Assembly (NCBI GenBank): GCA_047975765.1
Contig: JBKEEF010000010.1
Location: forward strand, 1 to 55,732
Length of the DNA: 55,732 nucleotides
Direction of reading: 5' to 3'
Source: JAQWBS01 sp047975765
Lineage (GTDB): Bacteria > Pseudomonadota > Alphaproteobacteria > RF32 > CAG-239
Shown: one piece after another, positions 1 to 7,252 of the stretch
Position numbering within the stretch: the stretch's first letter is position 1
Layout: each line of letters begins with the position of its first letter
Made by a program: the position numbers and the translations under genes
The notes under the pieces: generated by a model
The model's database searches: none
Told to the model about the DNA's origin: nothing
What the model saw: only the letters and a program-made list of their open reading frames with translations

Positions 1-252
1 AGTTTAGAGCTGGCTTATTCTAGAAGTTTGGGAGATAGGAGCTCAGAAGTTAATAGCTACTTTGTGGGTAGTCCGGAAAGTCCTTGGGTGATGAGAGGTG
101 CAAATGAAAGCCGAGATAGCCTTAGAAGCAGCCTGAACTTGAAGGTCAATAATATCTATATCCCATTCGCCTTTAACTTCGGTTATGCTCGTGATACAAG
201 ATCCGACTATTCCGATGATCAACTATATCTTACTATTAGATATAATTTTTAA
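1..252 (+). CDS. Autotransporter beta-barrel C-terminus (partial, 5' end outside window)
   Basis: The frame is open from base 1 and gives the last 83 residues of a protein ending in LTIRYNF, the aromatic C-terminal residue typical of outer-membrane beta-barrels recognised by the BAM machinery. By hand alignment about 57 of 82 residues are identical to the C-terminus of the autotransporter ending at 36600 (shared AYSRSLGD, PESPWV, SLRSSLNLK, RDTRS and YSDDQ blocks). That paralogy is the basis of the call. The passenger domain lies upstream of the window. A strong hairpin terminator follows 31 bp after the stop. Family known; passenger function unknown. Confidence 0.85.
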   Translation, partial: SLELAYSRSLGDRSSEVNSYFVGSPESPWVMRGANESRDSLRSSLNLKVNNIYIPFAFNFGYARDTRSDYSDDQLYLTIRYNF

Positions 253-283
253 GGAAGAAGAAGGAAGAAGGAAAAGATAAAAT

Positions 284-312
284 AAAAGCCTCTCAAACGA
301 GAGGCTTTTATT
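284..312 (+). terminator. Rho-independent terminator of the autotransporter gene
   Basis: An 11-bp perfect stem AAAAGCCTCTC/GAGAGGCTTTT (284-294 and 299-309) with a 4-nt loop follows the autotransporter stop. The same stem sequence, with a different loop, follows the paralogous autotransporter at 36601-36632. Confidence 0.85.
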
Positions 313-339
313 TACTGTTTTATTTTCTAATCTCCTGTC

Positions 340-632
340 ATACTTAGGTTCTTTTTTATTGTCATACTCGGGCTTGACCCGAGTATCCATAATGTGTTGA
401 GTCTTGTAAGTAGATTCCCAGTCAAGCTGGGGATGACGGAATAGAAGGTGGGAATGGCGGGGTAATATTATAGATTCCTGATTTCTCGGGAATGACATAA
501 TCTTTTATCATACTCAGGTTTGTTTTTTTACTTTTGTACTGTAATTATTAATTGTCATTCCCAGCTTGACTGGGAATCCATAATGTATTGAGTTTTGTTT
601 ATCTGTCATTCCCAATTTCTCGGAAATGACAA
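340..632. repeat. Cluster of intergenic palindromic repeat elements
   Basis: The gene-free stretch 253-674 holds at least five related elements of the type GTCATnCCCgnnTTGACnGGGnATCC. Forward copies begin near 361 (stem TACTCGGG/CCCGAGTA at 365-372 and 378-385), 553 and 604; inverted copies lie near 412-437 and 469-496. The copies at 361 and 553 also share a following AATGTrTTGAGTyTTGT spacer, so the unit is longer than the hairpin. Such elements are common between genes in Alphaproteobacteria. A minus-strand open frame through them (223-498) is a translation of the repeat, not a gene. Confidence 0.75.
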
Positions 633-660
633 ATGGTGTGGATTTAAAATGGTTATTCAC

Positions 661-692
661 AAAAAAAGAGGAAGTTAAACTTCCTCTTTTTT
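661..692 (-). terminator. Terminator of the ispH/rnhA operon
   Basis: Perfect inverted repeat around AGAGGAAGT/ACTTCCTCT with A- and T-tracts on the two sides. It overlaps the last codons of rnhA and is oriented to end the minus-strand operon. Confidence 0.8.
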
Positions 693-1124
693 GTTTTTGA
701 TAATTTCTTCTCTGGCTAATTTATCAACACGTTCATTTTCTTCATGTCCATTATGTCCTTTAACCCAAATCCAGTGAATTTCATGTTTGCTGACTTGTTC
801 ATCTAGTTGTTGCCAAAGGTCTATGTTTTTGACTTCCGATTTTTTATTGGTGGTTCTCCACCCATTTGCTTTCCAATTTTTCATCCACTCATTCACACCA
901 TCCATCACATATTTGCTGTCTGTGTAGAGCGTGATAAAGCATTTTTCTTTGAGGGCTTTGAGAGCTTCAATAGCAGCAGTGAGTTCCATACGGTTATTTG
1001 TGGTTTGTTCTTCATAACCACTAAGCTCTCTTTCAGTTGCTTTATATCTGAGAAGTGCACCCCAACCACCAGCACCTGGATTTCCAGAGCAGGCTCCGTC
1101 TGTAAAAATCTCAATTCTTTTCAT
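675..1124 (-). CDS. rnhA: Ribonuclease HI
   Basis: 149 residues, the usual length for RNase HI, which cleaves the RNA strand of RNA-DNA hybrids in the cytoplasm (primer and R-loop removal). The four carboxylates of the two-metal active site are visible: D9 (IFTDGACSGNPG), E47 (NNRMEL), D69 (LYTDS) and D134 (ERVDKLA), plus the mobile His at 124 (VKGHNGHEEN). The ATG overlaps the stop codon of the upstream AlbA_2-type gene by one base (TAATG), so translation is probably coupled. It is the last gene of a minus-strand operon and its 3' end forms half of the terminator hairpin. Confidence 0.97.
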   Translation of the reverse strand: MKRIEIFTDGACSGNPGAGGWGALLRYKATERELSGYEEQTTNNRMELTAAIEALKALKEKCFITLYTDSKYVMDGVNEWMKNWKANGWRTTNKKSEVKNIDLWQQLDEQVSKHEIHWIWVKGHNGHEENERVDKLAREEIIKNKKEEV

Positions 1125-2188
1125 TATTTCATATACACCAAAAATTCATTAAAAAACTCGCTTGCTAATGCTGGACGACTTTCCTCTTCGCTACGTATAA
1201 CCTTTGCAACAAAGGAACGCAACTTATTTTTGTTAGCATAAATTTTGAAATCTTTAGGTGCTGAGCCTTCTGCTCCGACTACACCTTCTAAAATGAAGTC
1301 TTCGTCAATGTTTTGAGAAAGAACAATGCTCACGTTTGTGAACTTGATTATGCCACGGGGAGGGATTCTAAACTCTGGTTTGGTGATAAGATTGAGTTGA
1401 CCTTCAACACCGCTGATATAGTCAAGTTGATTATAGTTTGAAAATCGAACTTTGTTATATTCACCGATTTCATCTGTGTTACAAGAAAGATAAAGTTCTC
1501 TGGCAATAACATTGCTTTCGTTTTTTCCATGAATGGCAAAGTTGATACGAATGCTTTTTTCGTTTGTTTCATCATTGTTGCCAGAAGAAAGTAAGTTTTC
1601 AAAACTATCAACAATATCAACGGATTTATCTGAAATGACAAATTCGATATTTGGTTGTGGTCTTTGTCCAAACATTCCTGCAAGTACGGCATAAGGTGCA
1701 GGGACATTGTTTGAGCCTGAACGAATATAGAAATTGTTGCCAAATGTGGACATTAAAGGGCTTAATTCGCTCTTAGGGATGAGAGTTGCAACAAAACCAT
1801 CACCATTTTCATCTTCGCTAATAATATGGTTTCTAACCCTGTTATGGCTTGGAATTGTACATCCTGAAATAGCATTTTCTAACCAACTTGAAAAGCGATG
1901 AACATTTTGAATTTTTACTTTGGTTTTGGCTACGTCACCAATTTCAACATCTCGATAACATTCAACACCCCAGATAAGAACGCCACCTTCTGAATTTCCA
2001 AAACCAGAGATAGATTTTGAAAGGTTTTTTCGGTCGTTACTATTGAGCGAATTGTTTTTATTGTTATTTGGAAAAGTTTGTTTGAAGTCCATAAAAAGCT
2101 CTTCTGTTTGGCGATTGATGATGAATTCATCAAGGGCATCTTCGCCAAAATATATCAGCTTTTGAAAAATATCTTCAGCACGAGACAT
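1124..2188 (-). CDS. AlbA_2/Schlafen-type putative nucleic-acid-binding protein
   Basis: 354 residues. The N-terminal 150 resemble the AlbA_2 (Schlafen-like, formerly AAA_4) domain: an EELFMDFKQ stretch near residue 30, then LSKSISGFGNSEGGVLIWGVE near 55-75, the family's 'N-x-x-GG-x-L-x-x-G' core, and a later FYIRSGSNN strand. The C-terminal half has no motif I recognise and could be a small-molecule or protein-interaction domain. A GAGGAG ribosome site precedes the ATG. It lies between ispH (32 bp upstream) and rnhA (1-bp overlap), so it is expressed with them. AlbA_2 proteins are variously linked to transcription control, RNA binding or defence; which applies here cannot be told. Confidence 0.7.
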   Translation of the reverse strand: MSRAEDIFQKLIYFGEDALDEFIINRQTEELFMDFKQTFPNNNKNNSLNSNDRKNLSKSISGFGNSEGGVLIWGVECYRDVEIGDVAKTKVKIQNVHRFSSWLENAISGCTIPSHNRVRNHIISEDENGDGFVATLIPKSELSPLMSTFGNNFYIRSGSNNVPAPYAVLAGMFGQRPQPNIEFVISDKSVDIVDSFENLLSSGNNDETNEKSIRINFAIHGKNESNVIARELYLSCNTDEIGEYNKVRFSNYNQLDYISGVEGQLNLITKPEFRIPPRGIIKFTNVSIVLSQNIDEDFILEGVVGAEGSAPKDFKIYANKNKLRSFVAKVIRSEEESRPALASEFFNEFLVYMK

Positions 2189-2220
2189 CTTATAAATCTC
2201 CTCACAAAAAAAATCGAATA

Positions 2221-3123
2221 CTATATCTTAACACTTGTTATCTTAATTTTTTCATAACGAGATTTGAATGTTTCAACAAGTGCTTCAACAAGATGTTCAG
2301 GTGCAGAAGCACCAGAGGAAATGCCAATGTTTTGAAAAGTTGAAAGTTTTTCCCAATCAAGTTCAGAAGCATCATCAATGAGAAAAGCGACTTTTGCACC
2401 TTCGACTAGAGCAACTTCTTTGAGCTTGTTAGAATTTGAAGAGTTTTTTGAACCAATGATGATGATAGCTTCAGCAAATTTGCATAAGTTTTTAATTCCA
2501 TTCTGGCGTTCAGTTGTTGCGTAACAAATGTCACTTTTACTCAGAGAATTTATGTTTGGATATTTATTTTGTAAAGCTTCAATCATTTCTTTGTTTTCAT
2601 CAAGACTCAAGGTTGTCTGTGTGACAAAACCAATGTTTTTGTTATCAATTTTTAGTTTTTCAATGTCTTCAATGGAGCTAACAATATGAACTTTTTCAAT
2701 ATTACTAAGTTGTCCTTTGGTGCCAATAATTTCTTGATGGTTTTTCTTGCCAATGATGATGATATTAGTTTTTTCCTGTTCTAGGTCTTTAACTTTTTTA
2801 TGAACTTTTTTGACTAAAGGGCACGTTGCATCAATAGAAATAAGATTCATTTCTTTTGCTCTTTCTTCCAAGGCAAGAGGAACACCATGCGCCGAAAAGA
2901 CAAGAGGTCGAGAAAAATCTGAAATTTCATCAAGATGTTCAATGAACAGCACACCTCTTTGTCGGAAATCGTCTACAATGTGTTTATTATGAACAATTTC
3001 GTGATAGACATATATTGGTGCCCCAAATTTGTTGAGCGTACCTTCAACAATTTTAACAGCTCTTGTGACACCGCCACAAAATCCACGAGGCTCACACAGA
3101 TATAAGTTTATTTCGCCAAACAT
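2221..3123 (-). CDS. ispH: 4-hydroxy-3-methylbut-2-enyl diphosphate reductase
   Basis: Last enzyme of the MEP isoprenoid pathway, a 4Fe-4S protein that reduces HMBPP to IPP and DMAPP. The three cluster cysteines are present: C16 (RGFCGGV), C101 (DATCPLV) and C200 (SDICYAT). The substrate-binding histidines lie in HEIVHN and SAHGV, and TQTTLS is also conserved. I chose the ATG at 3123, 300 residues. A TTG at 3141 would add six residues and lengthen the overlap with the upstream M16 gene. The 5' end overlaps the 3' end of that gene by 16 bp, so both are read in one transcript. Confidence 0.95.
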   Translation of the reverse strand: MFGEINLYLCEPRGFCGGVTRAVKIVEGTLNKFGAPIYVYHEIVHNKHIVDDFRQRGVLFIEHLDEISDFSRPLVFSAHGVPLALEERAKEMNLISIDATCPLVKKVHKKVKDLEQEKTNIIIIGKKNHQEIIGTKGQLSNIEKVHIVSSIEDIEKLKIDNKNIGFVTQTTLSLDENKEMIEALQNKYPNINSLSKSDICYATTERQNGIKNLCKFAEAIIIIGSKNSSNSNKLKEVALVEGAKVAFLIDDASELDWEKLSTFQNIGISSGASAPEHLVEALVETFKSRYEKIKITSVKI

Positions 3124-4373
3124 TCTTGGAGTTTCTCCCAATATGGATAGCTTTCATCTAAATCACCAACCAAGCAGAATGTTGGAGCACTTGAGAAAAC
3201 TTTTTGAGCTGTCTTTTGAATGTCTTCAAGAGTTACTTTGTCAAGATTAGCAACCATCTCTTCCGTTGGTAAAACACGATTGAAAAGGAGCATTTGGCGA
3301 GCTAAAACTTCTGATGTTGAAGAAGAACTTTCCAAAGTCATCAACATTCCGGCCTTGAACTGAGTTTTTGCACGATTGAGTTCTTTTTCTGTGGCTTTTT
3401 CTTTGATAAGTTTTTTGATTTCTTCACAAACAACAGGGATAAGCTCTTTTAATTCTTCTTTACTTGTTCCTGCATAAATTCCAAAAAGACCACTTTGAGT
3501 GTGAGCATTGGCAAAAGAATATATTGTATAGACCAAGCCTCTTTTTTCTCTGATTTCTTGAAATAGACGAGAAGAGGTTTCGCCACCCAAAATGTTAGCA
3601 AGGAGCATGATTGTATAGTAGTTTTCATCATTATAATCGCAACCATTAAAACCAAGAGTCATGTGAACCTGTTCAATGTCTCTTTTATCAATTTTATAGC
3701 CGCCTGTATAAATTTGTGGAGCAGTTTTAAAAGATATCTTTTCTTGAAGGTCTGACATTCTTTTTTCAACCATTTTAACAAAATTTTTGTGTTCAATATT
3801 TCCAACAGCACAAACTACAATATTTTCTGCAGCATAGTTGTTTTTGATATAGGAACGGAGTGTTTTCGCATCAAAAGAACGAATCAATTCACTAGGACCT
3901 AAAATGGAAAAGCCAATAGGTTGGTCTTGAAAAGCACATTCTTGAAAATAGTCAAAGATAATGTCATCTGGTGTGTCGATGGTTTGTTTGATTTCTTGAA
4001 CGACAACTTCTCTTTCTTTTGAGATTTCATCATCAGGAAAAGTTGGAGCAGTGATAAACTCTGCTAAAATATCGAGAGCAATTTCCGCATCTTCTTTGAG
4101 CATTTTTGCATAGAAAGATGTGAATTCTCTGGATGTATAGGCATTTGTTTGACCTCCAACATCTTCAATTTCTTCAGAAATTTGTAAGGCTGTGTGGTTT
4201 TTTGTGCCTTTGAAAACCATATGTTCCAAAAAATGTGAGATACCGTTGATGTCAGGTGTTTCACAAGCAGATCCTGTTTTTATCCACAGGCCGATAGATA
4301 CTGTCTCAAAGCTGGGGCGGTTAGAAGAAATAATTCTCAAGCCATTTCTGAGAGTTGATAATTCAAATTGCAT
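3108..4373 (-). CDS. M16 family zinc metallopeptidase, cytoplasmic (processing-peptidase type)
   Basis: About 421 residues with two M16 half-domains. The inverted zinc motif HFLEH is at residues 47-51 (GISHFLEHMVFKGT), with the third glutamate expected in EREVVVQEIK about 75 residues later. The C-terminal half carries the GGGETSSRLFQEIREKRGLVY-type region of the non-catalytic lobe. No signal peptide is seen, so it is probably cytoplasmic, like the alphaproteobacterial relatives of mitochondrial processing peptidase. I prefer the ATG at 4373 (GGA 8 nt upstream) over an in-frame TTG at 4385. It heads the minus-strand operon with ispH, divergent from elbB across about 90 bp that must hold both promoters. 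Confidence 0.9.
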   Translation of the reverse strand: MQFELSTLRNGLRIISSNRPSFETVSIGLWIKTGSACETPDINGISHFLEHMVFKGTKNHTALQISEEIEDVGGQTNAYTSREFTSFYAKMLKEDAEIALDILAEFITAPTFPDDEISKEREVVVQEIKQTIDTPDDIIFDYFQECAFQDQPIGFSILGPSELIRSFDAKTLRSYIKNNYAAENIVVCAVGNIEHKNFVKMVEKRMSDLQEKISFKTAPQIYTGGYKIDKRDIEQVHMTLGFNGCDYNDENYYTIMLLANILGGETSSRLFQEIREKRGLVYTIYSFANAHTQSGLFGIYAGTSKEELKELIPVVCEEIKKLIKEKATEKELNRAKTQFKAGMLMTLESSSSTSEVLARQMLLFNRVLPTEEMVANLDKVTLEDIQKTAQKVFSSAPTFCLVGDLDESYPYWEKLQECLAK

Positions 4374-4463
4374 AAATTTTTCCAAAATCTTGTTATTTTT
4401 CTCATAATCTATTATATTATCAGATAAAGTAAATAATAATTTTTATCAAATGAGAGGTTATTC

Positions 4464-5132
4464 ATGAAAGAATATAAGAATTATGCAGTGGTACTCTCGG
4501 GCTGCGGACGTATGGACGGTTCTGAAATTCATGAAGCAACAACGCTTCTTCTTTCAATTTCTCAGGCTGGGCATAAGTATCAGTGTTTTGCGCCTGATGT
4601 TGAACAGTTCAAAGTTTCCAACAACCTGACAGGCGAAAATATGCTTGAAAAAAGAAATGTTTTGGTTGAAGCAGCACGAATCGCTCGAGGTCAGATTAAA
4701 AATCTCAAAGAATATAACCCAAAAGATTTTGATGGTATTCTTTTTCCTGGTGGAATAGGTGCTGTTCTCAATTTATGTGACTATGGAGCTAAAGGTTTAA
4801 ATTGCTTGGTAAATCAAGATGTTGAACGTGCAATTTTGAGCACTTATGACTCTAAAAAACAAATTGGAGCAATGTGCATTGCACCTGTTTTGTTGGCAAA
4901 AGTTCTTGGAAACTTAGGAATCACAATCACACTTGGTAGTGATAGAGAATATGCAAATGAAGTCATCGACATCAAACATATGGGGGCTAAACATCAAAAT
5001 GTTGTTGCGAGCGGTATTTGTGTGGATAAACCTCACAAAATTGTGACAACTCCGGCATATATGCTTTGCAAAGACATTTCTGAGGTTTATAATGGTGCTA
5101 AAGCTTTTGTTGAGGCTATTGCAGATTTATAA
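4464..5132 (+). CDS. elbB: ElbB-type DJ-1/PfpI family protein (isoprenoid biosynthesis-associated, glyoxalase-like)
   Basis: 222 residues with the class I glutamine-amidotransferase-like fold. The opening VVLSGCGRMDGSEIHEA, GILFPGGIGAVLNLC and the nucleophile-elbow cysteine in IGAMCIAPVLLA match the ElbB/GatZ-like subgroup. E. coli ElbB has been reported to have glyoxalase activity and was named for an effect on isoprenoid synthesis; the true substrate is unsettled. A GAGAGG site precedes the ATG. The next gene starts 16 bp after the stop with its own ribosome site, so the two form an operon. Confidence 0.9.
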   Translation: MKEYKNYAVVLSGCGRMDGSEIHEATTLLLSISQAGHKYQCFAPDVEQFKVSNNLTGENMLEKRNVLVEAARIARGQIKNLKEYNPKDFDGILFPGGIGAVLNLCDYGAKGLNCLVNQDVERAILSTYDSKKQIGAMCIAPVLLAKVLGNLGITITLGSDREYANEVIDIKHMGAKHQNVVASGICVDKPHKIVTTPAYMLCKDISEVYNGAKAFVEAIADL

Positions 5133-5148
5133 AAAAGGACTAAGAACC

Positions 5149-5724
5149 ATGCCTAAGAGAATGAATTCATCTGAAGCTATCAATTTCTTTGAAGATTTGA
5201 AGAAAAATAAAGATTTGCATCTTGAAATGCCACAAGTTGGTTGCTTTGCTAGAACAGATATTATCTGTAAGTTGCTTGAAGAAAAAGGTTTTGAAGCAAA
5301 AATTGTGAGAACAAACACACCAAGTGCGGTCAAAGGAAAAGTGTTTTTCAAAGGCAAGGGTGAGCAAAAAGTTTCTAATCGTGAAGTGAATTGGAATTTT
5401 CATGTTGCGGCTGCCGTTGATGTTGAAGGACAGATATTGGTTCTAGACCCTGCAATGCTTTCTGGTCCAGAAACAGTTTCCCGTTGGGCTTCTTCTATGA
5501 CCTTAAATGGAACACCATTGCAAGAAGAGACTGTTTTGGTGGAAGACTACAAAGGTAAAGGTGAGGCTTTTGTGAGTTCCGCCTATAAGTCTGTTTCATC
5601 AGAAAACGATAAAGCCTTTTTTGCTAAAACGAAAAATGAATATGAGGGACATAATTTCATTTCAAAACCTTCTGTTTGGCTTGGTGCTAAAATTTCAAAT
5701 GCAAAATATGCATATGCAAGATAG
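5149..5724 (+). CDS. Protein-glutaminase-like (Gln_deamidase-type) papain-fold enzyme
   Basis: About 191 residues. Three blocks line up in the right order with the Cys-His-Asp triad of secreted protein-glutaminases: a cysteine in VGCFARTDIICKLLEEKGF, a histidine in WNFHVAAAVDVEG, and an aspartate in ILVLDPAML followed by GPETVSRWASS. Protein-glutaminases convert glutamine side chains in proteins to glutamate. No signal peptide or propeptide is visible, so this copy is probably cytoplasmic, unlike the characterised Chryseobacterium enzyme. I used the ATG at 5149 after AAAGGAC; an in-frame upstream start at 5092 would lie inside elbB. It is followed by a terminator. The family call is by motif only. 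Confidence 0.6.
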   Translation: MPKRMNSSEAINFFEDLKKNKDLHLEMPQVGCFARTDIICKLLEEKGFEAKIVRTNTPSAVKGKVFFKGKGEQKVSNREVNWNFHVAAAVDVEGQILVLDPAMLSGPETVSRWASSMTLNGTPLQEETVLVEDYKGKGEAFVSSAYKSVSSENDKAFFAKTKNEYEGHNFISKPSVWLGAKISNAKYAYAR

Positions 5725-5733
5725 AAAATAAAA

Positions 5734-5762
5734 AAAAGCTGTTTTTGAAAACAGCTTTTTTG
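5734..5762. terminator. Bidirectional terminator between convergent genes
   Basis: AAAAAGCTGTTT/AAACAGCTTTTT hairpin with A- and T-tracts on both sides, placed between the plus-strand glutaminase-like gene and the minus-strand gene ending at 5773. Confidence 0.85.
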
Positions 5763-5772
5763 TGGTGTTTAA

Positions 5773-6315
5773 CTACCATTTAACGGGTTCGTCTAATAAA
5801 TTTTGAGGAACAGTTCCTTGATAGTAGATTGTTGTTAGAACATGACGATCCAAATTTGCGTCAAAAATGTCGGCTAGTTCAAAACTTGGGGTATAAAACT
5901 CAAAAGCACAAACCTTATCCAGAATTTCTTTTGGACATTGCCAAATTGCTTCATCAGCAGAGGGGCGTAAGAAACCATAATGGCCACCGTATGTATGATA
6001 GCTTTTGATTCTAGCAACTTCTATCAAGCCTTCAGCTTTTTGAATGAGTTCGTTGTTATAAAAACAGCTTGCTGTGCTGATTGCTGTATTTTGAAGCCAA
6101 AACAGTTCGCCATTTTCGTTTTTTCTGAGAGGTTTGATTTTTTTTGCATATTCCAAAATTTCACTCGGGCTCATCAATTTTTTCTTTGCTTCAAGCTCTT
6201 CAAGGATTTGATTATGTTCTTCAAGAATTTGAACGGTTTTTTGAGCATCTTCTTCAGATAATCCGTGAAAATTAATAAGAGATTGGATTTTTGCTTCTCT
6301 TTCTTCTTTTGTCAT
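5773..6315 (-). CDS. Hypothetical protein
   Basis: 180 residues, not recognised. The N-terminal 60 are highly charged and predicted helical (EEREAKIQ, then QILEEHNQILEELEAKKKL), perhaps a short coiled coil. The rest is a mixed globular region rich in aromatic residues (KSYHTYGGHYGFLRPSADEAIWQCP, read as two shorter blocks) with three cysteines. There is no signal peptide or membrane segment. No clear Shine-Dalgarno lies before the ATG. It stands alone, convergent with the glutaminase-like gene and sharing its terminator, so an operon link is unlikely. Confidence 0.7.
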   Translation of the reverse strand: MTKEEREAKIQSLINFHGLSEEDAQKTVQILEEHNQILEELEAKKKLMSPSEILEYAKKIKPLRKNENGELFWLQNTAISTASCFYNNELIQKAEGLIEVARIKSYHTYGGHYGFLRPSADEAIWQCPKEILDKVCAFEFYTPSFELADIFDANLDRHVLTTIYYQGTVPQNLLDEPVKW

Positions 6316-6431
6316 AATTATATGGATTTAATAGTTAGTAATTCTCAATCAGAATATATTGTTTTAGACAAAAATCAACAAGAAAAAAACAGCCAACTTC
6401 GTTGTTTCACTATAACGTATCAGGCAATAAA

Positions 6432-6462
6432 AAAAAGGTCATCACAAGGATGACCTTTTTAT
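6432..6462 (-). terminator. Terminator of the tRNA-Cys/tRNA-Asn unit
   Basis: GGTCATC/GATGACC hairpin (6437-6443 and 6449-6455) flanked by A8 and T5. It abuts the CCA end of tRNA-Asn and ends the minus-strand tRNA transcript. Confidence 0.8.
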
Positions 6463-6537
6463 TGGCTCCGACTGTTGGGATCGAACCAACGACCAATCGG
6501 TTAACAGCCGATTGCTCTACCGCTGAGCTAAGTCGGA
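6463..6537 (-). tRNA. tRNA-Asn (GTT), CCA encoded
   Basis: The minus strand folds as a full cloverleaf. The acceptor TCCGACT pairs with AGTCGGA, the D-arm contains AGCTCAGCGGTAGAGC, the anticodon loop is CTGTTAA (anticodon GTT) and the T-arm is GTTCGATC. CCA is encoded at 6463-6465. It follows tRNA-Cys in the same transcript. Confidence 0.97.
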
Positions 6538-6565
6538 ATAAGCGGTGTGTCTAAAGACAGTTTAC

Positions 6566-6639
6566 TGGAGGCCGGTACCGGAATCGAACCGATATTTAAG
6601 GATTTGCAGTCCTCCGCATAACCATTCTGCCAACCGGCC
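6566..6639 (-). tRNA. tRNA-Cys (GCA), CCA encoded
   Basis: The minus strand gives acceptor GGCCGGT, a D-arm with GGCAGAATGGTTATGC, anticodon loop CTGCAAA (GCA), T-arm GGTTCGATTCC and CCA at 6566-6568. It is the first gene of the two-tRNA unit; 28 bp separate it from tRNA-Asn. Confidence 0.97.
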
Positions 6640-6665
6640 CACTGTAGTACGTCCTCAGTGAGTCA

Positions 6666-6695
6666 TATATATACAAATTTTTTTCCCTTAGTCAA
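6666..6695 (-). promoter_or_regulatory. Sigma-70-type promoter of the tRNA unit
   Basis: Reading the minus strand, TTGACT (6690-6695) is followed after 16-18 nt by an alternating TATATATA (6673-6666), placed about 27 bp before the tRNA-Cys 5' end. The same intergenic stretch must also hold the rpiB promoter on the other strand. Confidence 0.6.
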
Positions 6696-6788
6696 TAACT
6701 TTTTTTTGATTATTTTAAAAAAAACTTTTTTTATTCTTTTTATAGTATATCATACTTTCTAAATGTTACGTTTTTTAAGGAGTTTATT

Positions 6789-7226
6789 GTGAAAATTGCA
6801 ATAGCAGCTGACCATGGCGGTTTTGAGTTAAAACAGTCTCTTATGGACTATTACCAAGGAAAAAAAGGTGATGTTTTGCTTGAGGATTTGGGGACACACT
6901 CTAAAGAATCTTGCGATTATCCTGATATTGCAAAACTTGTTGTTGAAAAAGTTTTGAATAAGGAATGCGAGTATGGAATCCTAATTTGTGGAACAGGGGT
7001 TGGTATTTCAATCACTGCAAACAGATATAAGGGCATCCGTGCAGCATTGGTTTATGATGAGTTTGTAGCAAAAGTTGTGAAAGAACATAATAATGCAAAC
7101 ATTTTGGTCTTTGGGGGACGTACTATGTCTCTTGGAGATGTTGTGACATATATTGAAATCTTCAATTCTGCGAAGTTTGAAGGTGGACGTCATGAAAGAC
7201 GCGTTGAAAAAATGGATTGTTTATAA
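6789..7226 (+). CDS. rpiB: Ribose-5-phosphate isomerase B
   Basis: 145 residues, normal for RpiB, which interconverts ribose 5-phosphate and ribulose 5-phosphate in the pentose phosphate pathway. Visible active-site features are D8/H9 (IAADHGG), the catalytic C67 in ILICGTGVGIS, H100 (KEHNNANILVFGGR) and R111. The start is GTG with TAAGGAG 8 nt upstream. It begins the plus-strand housekeeping run; glyA follows after 26 bp. RpiB next to glyA is a standard alphaproteobacterial arrangement. Confidence 0.97.
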   Translation: MKIAIAADHGGFELKQSLMDYYQGKKGDVLLEDLGTHSKESCDYPDIAKLVVEKVLNKECEYGILICGTGVGISITANRYKGIRAALVYDEFVAKVVKEHNNANILVFGGRTMSLGDVVTYIEIFNSAKFEGGRHERRVEKMDCL

Positions 7227-7252
7227 TTTTTATTATGAGGGTATGAGAGAAG

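Noticed and set aside
223..498. Minus-strand open frame with HPQLDWES and MDTRVKPEYD
   Set aside because: It is a translation of the intergenic palindromic repeats; the same peptide words recur in false predictions from such repeats in many genomes, and there is no ribosome site.
5092..5148. Longer N-terminus for the glutaminase-like protein
   Set aside because: It would overlap elbB by 41 bp and has no ribosome site; the ATG at 5149 has AAAGGA at good distance.
6265..6453. Short plus-strand frame between the orphan gene and the tRNAs
   Set aside because: It overlaps the start of the minus-strand gene and the tRNA terminator, has no ribosome site and no recognisable protein features.
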